The notes beneath the pieces were generated by a model. It was not told the origin of the DNA. It made no database searches and worked only from the letters and a program-made list of their open reading frames with translations. Shown one piece after another: positions 34,376-43,941 of a stretch of 64,000 bases of DNA. Source of the DNA: Thermoplasmatales archaeon. Its GTDB lineage: Archaea; Thermoplasmatota; Thermoplasmata; Thermoplasmatales; Thermoplasmataceae. Within the stretch, counting starts at the first letter, position 1, and each line of letters opens with the position of its first letter. The stretch lies in assembly GCA_027366585.1 (NCBI GenBank), contig DAHXNF010000036.1, positions 62,001-126,000 on the forward strand, in the 5' to 3' direction. The position numbers and the translations under genes were made by a program.

Positions 34376-35974
34376 ATGAGATATAGAAACAAGTTGTTAG
34401 CAATCCTGTTCGTCATTCTTTTCATTGCTGCCGTACCACTGCAGTTTCTCTATGCTTCATGGCATGACTTCGAAAAGGCACTTGATCTTACCTCTATCTT
34501 CGGCGCATATGAAACTTACCACATCGTTGTGGTGGCGGTGATTCTCCTGACCATCTTTTCTGTTATGCGCATGAAGAAGCTGAATACCTGGGAGACAGGC
34601 AGCTATTCTCTCCTTGCTGTCGTAATACTTCTCACAATGTCGCTACTGGATAACCCGCTGAACTTCACGGATACCATTGCCCTCCTTGTTGCTGTTCTTG
34701 CGATATCCACTGTACTCTTCATGTATTACTTCAGGAAGTCACATATGCGTTTCCTTTTCCCTGTGGCTGTGGCATTTTCAATCATTGTTGCATATCTGCT
34801 TCCGCTTTATGACGTGGTATTCTATGCGTTCTTTCTCTTCGTGGCAGCATCTTTTGCCTGGCAGGCGCAACCAGCTCCTCCGGTTTCCGGTAAAACAGTG
34901 ACTGGGAAGAAGCCTGCCCGGGTTGCGAAAGCACAATCGGTGAATGTTGCAGCCGATGCCCAGCAACCGAAAATAGCTCCTCAACCAGACCCGAAGACAA
35001 TAATAGACGAGGTGCCACAGGATCTGGACTCAATTCCCCAGAATGTTTCCTGGCCCGGGCAGAGCGATTATTCCCGGGCTCTGCAGAACCTTGATTTCAG
35101 CATATCTAAGGACCGGCCGGAGATAATTGCATCCAGGATTGTACCAAATCCATTTGTGAATACTCCCGGGAACGTCGTCTATTCCTCAGGTAACTACGGT
35201 ACAATATTCAAGGTACAGAACGAACATTCCGCACATGCACTGAAGTGCTTCACCCGGAGCAAGCCGGATCTGAGCAAAAGATATTACCTGATTTCCAAGG
35301 CAATTTCAAGATTCAATGATGGATCGACTTTCGCAGCATTCAGCTATCTTCCAAAAACGGTCAGGACACTGAAGAATCCTGCAGTCTATTTTCCTGTACT
35401 GCTCATGGAGTGGGTAGACGGTGTGAACCTTAACACATACATATCGAACAATCTCGAGACTCCAAGGAAAATATCAGATATTGCAAGGAAGTTCCTGTCC
35501 GTTGCCATCAAGCTGCAAAACTATGGCATGTCGCATGGAGACATCTCAGGTGACAATATAATGGTGAATTCGTCTGGTGAAATCACGCTTGTCGATTATG
35601 ACGGTATGTATGTACCAAGTCTCAAGGGAATGAATGCACCGGAAAACGGACATGATCATTTCCAGCACCCGGTAAGATCAGCAGCAACTTACGGCGAGAA
35701 GCTGGATAACTTCTCCGTTCTTGTAACATACCTGTCCCTGCTGGCAGTCGCTTCAGACCCAACATTGTGGGAAAAATACAATAGAGGAGACCAAGACTGC
35801 CTGCTCTTCAGGAAATCCGATTTCCTGACACCGGACAGATCCCCCATTATATCGGATCTGCTCTCCCGTAAGGGGAGGATCAGGAAGCTAACCAGGCTTC
35901 TTCTGGAATCGCTTCAGCATGACCCACTCTGGGATGGAATTGATCCGGAAAAACTGTCTAAGATACAGAGATAA
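34376..35974 (+). CDS. Membrane-anchored protein kinase (TerY-P-like triad)
   Basis: This 532-residue protein has five or six N-terminal membrane helices (residues about 6-165), a Pro/Ala-rich cytoplasmic linker (about 165-240), and a protein-kinase domain (about 265-530). Kinase motifs look functional: Gly loop SSGNYGTIFK around Gly272, ATP-binding Lys290 in ALKCF, catalytic HGD at 387-389 with Asn394 (SHGDISGDNI), and metal-binding Asp407 in LVDYDGMY, where DYD replaces DFG. It faces a PP2C phosphatase and a vWA protein, and the 3' ends of kinase and phosphatase genes overlap by 17 bases. Confidence 0.82.
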   Translation: MRYRNKLLAILFVILFIAAVPLQFLYASWHDFEKALDLTSIFGAYETYHIVVVAVILLTIFSVMRMKKLNTWETGSYSLLAVVILLTMSLLDNPLNFTDTIALLVAVLAISTVLFMYYFRKSHMRFLFPVAVAFSIIVAYLLPLYDVVFYAFFLFVAASFAWQAQPAPPVSGKTVTGKKPARVAKAQSVNVAADAQQPKIAPQPDPKTIIDEVPQDLDSIPQNVSWPGQSDYSRALQNLDFSISKDRPEIIASRIVPNPFVNTPGNVVYSSGNYGTIFKVQNEHSAHALKCFTRSKPDLSKRYYLISKAISRFNDGSTFAAFSYLPKTVRTLKNPAVYFPVLLMEWVDGVNLNTYISNNLETPRKISDIARKFLSVAIKLQNYGMSHGDISGDNIMVNSSGEITLVDYDGMYVPSLKGMNAPENGHDHFQHPVRSAATYGEKLDNFSVLVTYLSLLAVASDPTLWEKYNRGDQDCLLFRKSDFLTPDRSPIISDLLSRKGRIRKLTRLLLESLQHDPLWDGIDPEKLSKIQR

Positions 35975-36692
35975 ATATTGCTGTTATGTCGTCATTCTTC
36001 ATTGCGCCGCTTGAGATCAGGTTCCCGATGTATGAGTCCCAGTTTTCAGCATTTTCCAGCACCTGCTGCCACGGCTTGGTGGCCTTGTTCTGAAGCATCC
36101 ACTTCGATATTGCATCTGTCGCTAGAATCAGCGTATCCCCGTCCTTGATCTTTCCATATTTGACCTCCAGTCCCGGGGGCTCAACATCCTTGCTCAGACC
36201 GATTGGGTAACCATGTCCACTCCACATAAGGCGTGGTGTATAGTTCAGGTCCCGGTAATCCGAGAATGGAAAGGATTCCATCTTTGGGCCGGAAAGATGG
36301 AACAGGCAGGAATCCCCGATGGTTATGCACCTGTATCGCCTTGGATTAACTGGAGAATCCACCTGGAGACCAAGAAAAGTCGAATATGAACCGAGAACCG
36401 CCTTGTTCTTCTGGAACCATGGAAGCGATGTCCATTCTATCTCCGCATACCATTTTCTGCGCGCCTCGTCCAGAAGATTCTTGACGGATTGCCTGTCGTT
36501 CATGTCAAGCGGAGGCGGGTTCGCGACGAACGTTGAAACAAGTGCCCTTGCCCAGATGTTCGAAAAACTCGATTCGGTAGCACCGTCTGCAACAGCAAAC
36601 TTTCCTCCTTCTGCATCTAACGAGAATGCATCCTCATACTCAGATTCGCGGTACCCGGATTTGGGGCGGTGAAATTCTCTAACAGAAAGCAA
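35958..36692 (-). CDS. PP2C-family protein phosphatase
   Basis: A 244-residue metal-dependent Ser/Thr phosphatase. The PP2C metal ligands can be followed: EDAF at residues 20-23, VADGATES at 34-41, TIGDSCLF near 124, ILATDAISKWM near 190, and MKNDDITAIFIS at the C-terminus. It probably reverses the action of the kinase at 34376, with which it is convergent and overlapping. Its ATG directly follows the stop of the vWA gene, so both are co-expressed. Kinase, PP2C and vWA are the three members of the TerY-P triad described by comparative genomics. Confidence 0.85.
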   Translation of the reverse strand: MLSVREFHRPKSGYRESEYEDAFSLDAEGGKFAVADGATESSFSNIWARALVSTFVANPPPLDMNDRQSVKNLLDEARRKWYAEIEWTSLPWFQKNKAVLGSYSTFLGLQVDSPVNPRRYRCITIGDSCLFHLSGPKMESFPFSDYRDLNYTPRLMWSGHGYPIGLSKDVEPPGLEVKYGKIKDGDTLILATDAISKWMLQNKATKPWQQVLENAENWDSYIGNLISSGAMKNDDITAIFISVS

Positions 36693-37532
36693 TTATTGCA
36701 TCTGCCCCTGTGGACCTCTTGTTCCTATATCGATGAACTCAACGAGTTGCTCTAGCTGCGCATTGAAAACATATGCCCTTGCATTATCCTTGAGATCTAT
36801 CTGCATTTCCCTTGCATATCCAACATACTGTGATGGAAGGACGCTTGAGACACCGAACAGCGAAATCGCATACTTGTCATTGGGAATATCCGTCTCTTCG
36901 GAAGGGAATGAAACCGGTGTTGAAGGGTTTGACGAAAGGTGGCAATTCCATACTAGTGTGTCCCCGTCCGTTGTCTTCAATCCCTGGATCTCCTTGATTA
37001 TATCCTCTGGATTTCCATCGGTTGCCTGGCCATCCGTAATGTTTATGAGTATTGGAGGATACGAAGATGGATGCTCCTCGATCCAGTCCTTGATTGCATC
37101 GCGCGCTATGGAAAGGCCCTTGCACATCGGCGTATCGCCATTCGCTATTGGGTCAAACCACACACCAAAATCGTAATCTACCTCGATATCACCGCCAGAG
37201 CCATCGGATACTTTCATTTTCCTCTTTTCAGTGCGGAGCGGCATGCCGGCAAGTTCAGAAATCGGGTGAATCAGGTCTCCCTTAAGGATCGATCCCGCTT
37301 TGCCGGTCACGTAACCATAGCCGATGACGCCAAGGTAGAAATAATCCCGAATTCCGTCACTCTTGGTGCATCTCAGGACAAAATCTCCAATCTGCCTGTT
37401 GATTGCGTCCGCAGCTTCCTGAGCTTTCGATCTCTCTCCTCCCGGCAACTTGTGACTCATAGATCTTGACTGATCTATCAGGAACAATATTAGGGATGGG
37501 TTGGTTCTGCTGATTTCTGCTTCGTATGTCAT
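36693..37532 (-). CDS. TerY-like von Willebrand factor A domain protein
   Basis: A 279-residue vWA protein with a complete MIDAS: DQSRS at residues 20-24 (DxSxS), a Thr in NGDTPMCKGL, and Asp in NITDGQATDG. The length and the segment INRQIGDFVLRCTKSDGIRDYFYLGVIGYG are as in TerY-type vWA proteins. ATG 37532 is selected because ATTTATAA on the minus strand (37555-37562) lies 26 bases upstream; the frame is open up to 37553. It forms an operon with the PP2C gene and probably scaffolds or is phosphorylated within the triad. No TerC or TerD gene is present nearby. Confidence 0.82.
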   Translation of the reverse strand: MTYEAEISRTNPSLILFLIDQSRSMSHKLPGGERSKAQEAADAINRQIGDFVLRCTKSDGIRDYFYLGVIGYGYVTGKAGSILKGDLIHPISELAGMPLRTEKRKMKVSDGSGGDIEVDYDFGVWFDPIANGDTPMCKGLSIARDAIKDWIEEHPSSYPPILINITDGQATDGNPEDIIKEIQGLKTTDGDTLVWNCHLSSNPSTPVSFPSEETDIPNDKYAISLFGVSSVLPSQYVGYAREMQIDLKDNARAYVFNAQLEQLVEFIDIGTRGPQGQMQ

Positions 37533-37554
37533 AAGGGCTAAAGCAGGATACAAG

Positions 37555-37562
37555 TTATAAAT
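37555..37562 (-). promoter_or_regulatory. TATA box of the vWA-PP2C operon
   Basis: Minus-strand ATTTATAA is centred 26 bases before the ATG at 37532, indicating a leaderless transcript and fixing the vWA start. Confidence 0.6.
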
Positions 37563-37602
37563 ATTTCTGATCTACAGCATTGAATGTTTTAACCTAAGAC
37601 AT

Positions 37603-38499
37603 TCAATGCTCTGTTTTTCCGCATATTTTATAAACCTCTTTGATGATTGTCATTGCCTCTGCAGCATGCCCTTTTCTAATCAGGTTGTCAGCAAGATAAA
37701 GAGGCTCCACCGTCCTGTAGAAAGAAATCCTCTTAAGCGAAGTGAAGTCGTCTTCCGGCGAAAGCTGCCTTACAAGTTCCTTTCTATACTCTGGCGCGAA
37801 ATCCATCGTTACTGCGGCAATGTCAAAAGCATAGTCCCCATATGAGGCATCTCCCCAGTCGATTATTCCATTGAGCCTGTCATGCCTCCTGGAAATCAGC
37901 ACATTACCTCTATACATATCTCCATGTATCAGGGAAAAACAATCCTCCTTCATTCCAGAAAGAGAAACATTGAGGTCACTTTGAAGTTCATCAAAGAATC
38001 CTTTTCGCGTTATTTCGGAAAGAGATTCTTTAAAGAGTGCTAAAATGTCACCCTGCATCTTGAACCATGATGCTGCATCATATATTGGAATTCCTGCCCT
38101 CCTGGCTGAGTCTTTCTGAAAGTTCCGCATGTAGTTAATTGCGGCAACAATGTCCTTCCACATGCCCCTTCCTATTGTTGATGCCTCATTTAGGGGAACA
38201 CCGGGGATCATCGGGTATCCTGCAAAGTGGCTGCCTGCCTTCGGGAAATACCTGTACTCTGGCACAGGAACGGGGAAATCCTTGAGCATACTGATAAGCC
38301 TGATTTCTCGCTTCATTGCATTTTCCGCTTCCTTAGTCTTCGGAAACCTGAAAACTACCGATTCGTTCACGATGGCAACAAGGTTGTCCCACCCTCTATT
38401 GTTTATTGTTATTCTTTCGATCGTCAGATCAGGAAAAGATTTCTTTACAAGATCCATTATCTTTGATGCAGTTAACTCTTGATCCATGTGAGTTCTCAT
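37603..38499 (-). CDS. Aminoglycoside-phosphotransferase-family kinase
   Basis: A protein of 298 residues with the APH fold. The catalytic loop is SLIHGDMYRGNVLIS (HGDxxxxN) near residue 205 and the metal site GIIDWGDASYGDYAFDIA near 228. The N-lobe shows NRGWDNLVAIVNESVVFRFPKT with a conserved Lys in the KREIRLI helix region. Members phosphorylate sugars, choline, homoserine or antibiotics; the substrate is unknown. ATG at 38499 or 38502; AGGTTTTAAG (about 38520-38529, minus strand) lies 26 bases upstream of 38499. It is separate from the vWA operon by its own promoter. Confidence 0.8.
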   Translation of the reverse strand: MRTHMDQELTASKIMDLVKKSFPDLTIERITINNRGWDNLVAIVNESVVFRFPKTKEAENAMKREIRLISMLKDFPVPVPEYRYFPKAGSHFAGYPMIPGVPLNEASTIGRGMWKDIVAAINYMRNFQKDSARRAGIPIYDAASWFKMQGDILALFKESLSEITRKGFFDELQSDLNVSLSGMKEDCFSLIHGDMYRGNVLISRRHDRLNGIIDWGDASYGDYAFDIAAVTMDFAPEYRKELVRQLSPEDDFTSLKRISFYRTVEPLYLADNLIRKGHAAEAMTIIKEVYKICGKTEH

Positions 38500-38502
38500 C
38501 AT

Positions 38503-38862
38503 TACGATGCATTTGGAAGTCTTAAAACCTGCTCTGCCTGTTGTTTGGCACTGGGCACCAAATAAATGGACAAAATGATCCTGTCAAAAGCAATAAATCT
38601 GCTTCAAAGGTATGATTGAGTGACTTGCCATTCTCATATTCACTATCGCTATTCACGCATGATTTCCATTCCGTGAACGCGCTGATTGGAGAAAGATGAT
38701 TCGGAATCAGCGTTGAATATTCGAAGACCTACAATAAACCATGTTTTCAGGTATAATTACCTCCTCCTGAAAAGAAAGCGTCGCTGGAAATTTTCCATGC
38801 TTAAATCGGGCATTTGAATTTGTTCCAGAAAATATTATAAATACTCTGCATTACGCAACCCA
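38503..38862. other. Intergenic region between divergent APH and sedolisin genes
   Basis: This 360-base spacer carries the APH promoter near 38525 and the sedolisin promoter at 38835-38843. The middle part shows no reading frame or RNA fold that I can support. The length suggests regulatory sequence for the secreted protease, but no clear inverted repeat was found. Confidence 0.4.
38835..38843 (+). promoter_or_regulatory. TATA box of the sedolisin gene
   Basis: TTATAAATA is centred 24 bases before the GTG at 38863, consistent with leaderless initiation at GTG and in support of that start. Confidence 0.6.
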
Positions 38863-41754
38863 GTGAAGGTTTATACAACACTGTTGGTTGCAGTGCTTCT
38901 AGTTCTTCTTTCCGGAGTTTCTTTAATTGTAAGCTCTGCAAATACAATTGGACCTGTCTTCCATTCAACAACGCTGGTTGACCAGCAGATACCGGCAGCA
39001 GATTCATGTGCATATTCCTGCCCAGGCGGTGCTATTGGCCAGATGAACCTGAGCAAACATCTTACCGTCATGGTAACACTGGAATTCAGGAATCAAACTA
39101 AGCTGGATTCCCTGCTTGCAGAGCTGCAGGATCCGTTTTCTCCAGAATATCATAAGTATCTAACGAGCGGTCAGTTCATCTCAGAGTTCTCTCCTACCCA
39201 GTATGAATATGGTTCATATTTGGCATTTTTCAGGAGCCAGGGATTCACGATAACCATGACTTATGCGGACAGGGTATCGTTTTCAATTTCTGGTCCGGCG
39301 TCACTGTTTGAGAGCGTTTTCCACACCAATATCCTCTATTACCATGAACCTGGCAAGACTTTTTTTGCACCGGATATTGCGCCGAGCATAGGTGTTAATT
39401 TTGGGAGGGTCCTTGCCATTTCAGGCCTGTCCAACAGGTATACGCCTGAACTGTCTCCGCTTTTCGAGGGCTCCGGATCTTCGCAGGATTTTTATGGATC
39501 AGATTTTCAGGCAGCTTACCAGCTAAATGATCTTTACAGGCAATACGGCTATCCGACGAATGAGACGATTGCCACGATACTTTGGGCGGGAAGTGCTAAG
39601 AACGGTACTCCTGTTGCACCTTTCGATCCTAGTGATATTTCAACATATTTTTCAAATAACCTGCCTGCGGGAGAACCAAAACCTTCAGTTTATGCCTATC
39701 CTGTCTGTGGTGCCCCAGCTCCGGGACCTTCTTCTGCAAAAGACGTAACTGGCGCAAATTTTGAAAGCACACTCGACCTTGAGATGGCAGGATCAACGGC
39801 GCCAGGCGCATCGATAGTTGAGGTGTATGCAGCTCGTCCATGCACGAGCGAGCTGAACGCTGCGTTTGCAGCGATACTTTCACCGGACTACAACACTACA
39901 GTAAACAACACTCTTTCCAAAGTCGTAGCAATCTCAAACTCCTGGGGAACAGCAGACTGCAATGACACCACCTGGATGCAGTATGAGATGGAGGCTTCTG
40001 CGAGGGGAATCACGGTTCTTGCATCATCCGGGGATAATGGGAATACGCCATCTGCCACACCATCTTTTCCTGCATCAATGTCATACAATGATTTTGGGTC
40101 GCTTGCAGTAGGAGGCGCCTGCACCGAACTTTCGGGAACAGCCTCAGGCAACGGATCGGGGACGACCGGAATAGTGACACAGTCTGTATGGTTCAACACA
40201 CCTCACGCTGGAAATGGATCGCAGGGTGGAGTCAGCAAGGTATTTGGAGAGCCCGACTGGCAGTCCACGTCTCCGGATGCAAATGCCGTTATCACTGGAG
40301 CTTCTGGCGTTTCTGGAGTGCTCTCCGGTAGGGGAACTCCAGATATTGCAGGGGATGGAGCCAACATGCTGATTTTTCTCTCTACTTCAGGTAATACAGG
40401 ATACTACGGTGTAGACGGTACAAGCATAGCATCACCGCTGGTCGCTGGAGAGATATCAGTTATAGATCATTCCATAGGGAAACCGTTGGGTTTTGTAAAC
40501 CCATTGCTATACAGGCTGGGGCAGGAGCAGTATTCCGGTACCCTCAGCTCGAACCCGGTTTTTTATTTCATAAGCAATGGCTCAAATTCAAAATTTAGTG
40601 CGCATAATGGGTACAGCCTGGTAGAAGGCTGGGGAACAATTAATTCCTACAATTTTGTCAGTGAGGTGCTCGCACACAGGGTTGTGTTCAACGAAACAGG
40701 CCTGCCATCAGGAAACTGGTATGTCAATATATCCGGGGTCAGTGAGTCGGCAGCTGCAGGGTCAAATATTGTATATTCCCTGCTAAATGGTTCGCATGTT
40801 TTTACAGTATCCAGCGGGAACAATTCTTATTGCGCTTACCCTGCAAATGGTACCATTGTTGTCAAAGGGAACCAGTCAGTGAATGTTACCTTTACGCATT
40901 CGAGGTTCCCCGTAGAATTCAACGAAACTGGCTTGCCTGACCATACCCAGTGGTCTGTAGAGACATACAACATTTCAGGGCCTGTGGGGAACCATTCTAC
41001 GTTCAATTCATCGATGCAGTTCGCGATGAGGAATGGTACATATTCATACCGGATTTCAGTCTCAAACCGTGACTACAAAACCTCGAACGGGACCGGAGAA
41101 TTCAATGTATCAGGAAGCAGCATTGATCGGCATATTCAGTTCTCCCCTGTGCTGTATACAGAGAATTTTTCAGAAACCGGCATTCCAGGAGGTGGCTGGT
41201 ATCTCATCCTTAAAAATTCTTCTGGTGGCATTTTAAATCTTTCAACAAACGGATCCGTTATCGCAGTAAAGCTCATGAACGGTACATACACTTATTCTGC
41301 CGGTACTGCAAACAGATCGTACTATAACAACTCTGTTGGAACAGTTATTTTCTCTGGAGGATCTCCATCCATCATTGAAATATTGTTTCTCAGGTATGTC
41401 TCCACTGTGGAATTCAATGAAACGGGACTTGCCCCAGGTACAACCTGGTCCATTACTCTTGGAAACCATACACTGTCGTCGAGAAATGCAACAATTATTT
41501 TCGAGGTTTCAAACGGTACGGTTAATTTCACAGTTTCAGCGGTAACCGGGTTCAATTCCATACCTGCTAATGGTTCAATAGTTGTCAGGGGCAGTACGGT
41601 GACGAAGACCATTATATTCGTATCAAGCAGACCCAGTCCTACTGGCCAGTACATTACATCAATACTCTCAAGCAGGTTTGTCCAGGTATTTCTCACGTTG
41701 CTCATGTTATCAATAATATCGGCTGCGGTTATAGTGACGAGACGCAGGAGATAG
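38863..41754 (+). CDS. Sedolisin (S53, pro-kumamolisin) protease with four C-terminal repeats and membrane anchor
   Basis: This 963-residue secreted acid protease starts with a signal peptide (residues 1-28), then a pro-kumamolisin activation domain (~50-200). The catalytic domain has Glu301 and Asp305 in FESTLDLEMAG, the oxyanion Asp in ASSGDNGN, and nucleophile Ser521 in VDGTSIASPL. From about 606 four related units of ~80 residues each open with a (F/V)xFNETGLP-like motif (about 607, 683, 767, 849). A C-terminal transmembrane helix and RRRR end anchor it to the outer face of the membrane. Many NxS/T sites suggest glycosylation. The enzyme class works at low pH, fitting an acidophile. Confidence 0.9.
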   Translation: MKVYTTLLVAVLLVLLSGVSLIVSSANTIGPVFHSTTLVDQQIPAADSCAYSCPGGAIGQMNLSKHLTVMVTLEFRNQTKLDSLLAELQDPFSPEYHKYLTSGQFISEFSPTQYEYGSYLAFFRSQGFTITMTYADRVSFSISGPASLFESVFHTNILYYHEPGKTFFAPDIAPSIGVNFGRVLAISGLSNRYTPELSPLFEGSGSSQDFYGSDFQAAYQLNDLYRQYGYPTNETIATILWAGSAKNGTPVAPFDPSDISTYFSNNLPAGEPKPSVYAYPVCGAPAPGPSSAKDVTGANFESTLDLEMAGSTAPGASIVEVYAARPCTSELNAAFAAILSPDYNTTVNNTLSKVVAISNSWGTADCNDTTWMQYEMEASARGITVLASSGDNGNTPSATPSFPASMSYNDFGSLAVGGACTELSGTASGNGSGTTGIVTQSVWFNTPHAGNGSQGGVSKVFGEPDWQSTSPDANAVITGASGVSGVLSGRGTPDIAGDGANMLIFLSTSGNTGYYGVDGTSIASPLVAGEISVIDHSIGKPLGFVNPLLYRLGQEQYSGTLSSNPVFYFISNGSNSKFSAHNGYSLVEGWGTINSYNFVSEVLAHRVVFNETGLPSGNWYVNISGVSESAAAGSNIVYSLLNGSHVFTVSSGNNSYCAYPANGTIVVKGNQSVNVTFTHSRFPVEFNETGLPDHTQWSVETYNISGPVGNHSTFNSSMQFAMRNGTYSYRISVSNRDYKTSNGTGEFNVSGSSIDRHIQFSPVLYTENFSETGIPGGGWYLILKNSSGGILNLSTNGSVIAVKLMNGTYTYSAGTANRSYYNNSVGTVIFSGGSPSIIEILFLRYVSTVEFNETGLAPGTTWSITLGNHTLSSRNATIIFEVSNGTVNFTVSAVTGFNSIPANGSIVVRGSTVTKTIIFVSSRPSPTGQYITSILSSRFVQVFLTLLMLSIISAAVIVTRRRR

Positions 41755-41922
41755 CCGTTCGAATTATTCCTGTGAACTGCCGTCGAGTCTTCTGGTAACA
41801 GAGAAGGAAAGGATCAGCGGCTCCACCTATTGGGTGCTGGCATAAACATGAGTGGGAAACAATAAATATATTGCATCAATATGACACACTGTGAGGAATT
41901 TGAATTCCAGGCAAGGTGACTG

Positions 41923-43941
41923 ATGTACCTTTTCTCCATTCTGTTGCTTGCCGGTGTCGTAATATCTGTTCTTCTTTTCCTTTACACACTGTATTCACTC
42001 GCATGGAACGCTTTCAGGATACCGCTAAAGAAGGTGAAGATGAAGCCAAACCTGGGACGCCGGCTTTATTACGTTATAAGGAACGTCTTCCTTCAGGGAA
42101 AGCTTTTGAAGGAACTTTCCGGAGGGATCATGCACTTTCTCATGTTCTGGGGATTCATTGCCTTTGCCGGGTATTCACTAAGCTTCTTTTTCACCGGCAT
42201 ATTTCCCGGGAAGACGCTTATTCCCCCGGGTGTTTTTGCCGATGCGGTATTCTTCACTGTTGATATTATTGCCATAATACTCATCGCTGATGTCATTTAT
42301 TCCGTGCTCAGGCGTTGGGTCATAAAAATTCCCAGGTATCAGGGATATAACGGATTTGAGGCGTCCTTTATACTCTTCCTGATAGGCACGTTGATGGTGA
42401 CCTATTATATTCTCGGGGTCCTGAGGATAGACGGCGTAACACAGAACATTCCTGGAAGCATCATGGGTAGCCTGCCTTCAGGTTTCACACCAATTACAAG
42501 CGCATTTGCATCTTTATTCCCCAGGATTTCTGGTTCTGCAGGTTATTACACATACTGGTCAGTATGGACAATCCACGCACTTGATTTCCTTATCTTTTTG
42601 GTATACATACCGAGATCGAAGCACCTTCACCTCGTGGCTGCACCGCTGAATGTTCTCCTCCTGAAGGATACACCGCAGGCCCAGATCCTGCCTATTGACT
42701 TCGACAAGGAGACGAGATTCGGTGCCACTGACGTTCGTGATTTCACATGGAAGGATTACCTTGACTTCTATGCCTGCACGGAATGCGGGAGATGCACCGC
42801 TAACTGCCCTGCCGCAATGACAGGTAAGACGTTGTCTCCACGGGACATAATCTGGGACCTGAGGGAGGTGGTCCTTGCAGAAGGCCCTGAGATCAGGAGA
42901 ACGCATGCTGACCCTGCCAAATCTGAACTCATAAAGCCTGTTATCGGGTCTGCAATTGCTGAGGAGGATCTCTGGTCATGCACCACGTGCATGGCATGCG
43001 TGGAACAATGCCCGGTAATGATAGATCACCTGGATAAGATTGTGAACATGAGGCGTTCTCTTGTGCTGAATGAAGGAAAGGCACCAAAAGAAGCCATAGA
43101 AATGTTCAGGAACCTTGAAATGTATAATTCTCCATGGACTAATCCCCAGTCTACCAGGGCAGACTGGGCCAGGGACCTGGACATTAAAATTGTATCCAAG
43201 ACGCAGAGCGACGATTTCGATCTCCTGTACTGGGTAGGATGCGTTGCCAGCTTTGACCCGAGAAACCAGGAAATAGCCAAGTCTGTTGTCAGGATTTTGA
43301 AAGAGGCAAAGATCAACTTCGCAATCCTCGGGGAAGAGGAAAAGTGCACAGGAGACCCAGCGAAGAGAACGGGAAACGAGTATCTTGCGCAGACACTAGC
43401 TAACCAGAATATTGAAACTCTCAGGAAGCACAATGTAAAGCAGATAATAACTGCATGTCCACACTGCTTCAACTCGCTGAAGAATGACTACAGTTCAATG
43501 GGATATAACGTGGAAGTATTCCACCACACTGAATACATTGCAAAGCTGATCTCCGATGGGAAAGTGAAGGTTGCAGCTGACGAGACAGGAGAAAAATACA
43601 CCTTCCATGATCCGTGCTACCTTGGAAGATACAACCGTGTCTTCGATGCGCCGAGGGACGCGCTTGGATCGGTATCAAGCAATGTAGTGGAGATGGCTAT
43701 GAGCAAGACGAAATCGCTGTGCTGCGGTGCGGGAGGCGGCAGGCTTTGGATGAACGAGACAGAGGGTACCAAGATATCGCATAAGAGGATAGAGATGGCT
43801 GACCAGACAGGTGCTACAACTCTTGTAACCGCATGTCCATATTGCATGACGATGCTTGATGATGCCAGGAAAGTAACTAACAGGGAGGAAAAGATGAAGA
43901 TCAATGATATTTCTGAGATCATTGCAGGCAAGTTGAAATAG
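41923..43941 (+). CDS. Membrane Fe-S oxidoreductase, HdrD/EtfD-like (NarI-like domain + 2x[4Fe-4S] + two CCG domains)
   Basis: A 672-residue protein. About five membrane helices (residues 1-235) resemble the heme-b NarI/DsrM-type domain. Two ferredoxin motifs follow, CTECGRCTANCP near 285 and CTTCMACVEQCP near 353, and then two cysteine-rich CCG domains, the first with GCVASFDP and ACPHCFNSL, the second with DPCYLGRYN, LCCGAGGGR and ACPYCMTML. This is the layout of EtfD, proposed to pass electrons from ETF to the quinone pool during acyl-CoA oxidation, and of membrane heterodisulfide-reductase relatives. Nearby acyl-CoA dehydrogenase genes favour the EtfD reading; no etfAB genes are in the window. 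Confidence 0.75.
   Translation: MYLFSILLLAGVVISVLLFLYTLYSLAWNAFRIPLKKVKMKPNLGRRLYYVIRNVFLQGKLLKELSGGIMHFLMFWGFIAFAGYSLSFFFTGIFPGKTLIPPGVFADAVFFTVDIIAIILIADVIYSVLRRWVIKIPRYQGYNGFEASFILFLIGTLMVTYYILGVLRIDGVTQNIPGSIMGSLPSGFTPITSAFASLFPRISGSAGYYTYWSVWTIHALDFLIFLVYIPRSKHLHLVAAPLNVLLLKDTPQAQILPIDFDKETRFGATDVRDFTWKDYLDFYACTECGRCTANCPAAMTGKTLSPRDIIWDLREVVLAEGPEIRRTHADPAKSELIKPVIGSAIAEEDLWSCTTCMACVEQCPVMIDHLDKIVNMRRSLVLNEGKAPKEAIEMFRNLEMYNSPWTNPQSTRADWARDLDIKIVSKTQSDDFDLLYWVGCVASFDPRNQEIAKSVVRILKEAKINFAILGEEEKCTGDPAKRTGNEYLAQTLANQNIETLRKHNVKQIITACPHCFNSLKNDYSSMGYNVEVFHHTEYIAKLISDGKVKVAADETGEKYTFHDPCYLGRYNRVFDAPRDALGSVSSNVVEMAMSKTKSLCCGAGGGRLWMNETEGTKISHKRIEMADQTGATTLVTACPYCMTMLDDARKVTNREEKMKINDISEIIAGKLK

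Noticed and set aside
34376..37532. Tellurium-resistance operon
   Set aside because: Only kinase, PP2C and vWA parts are present; TerD, TerC or TerB genes are not seen, so a resistance function is not supported.
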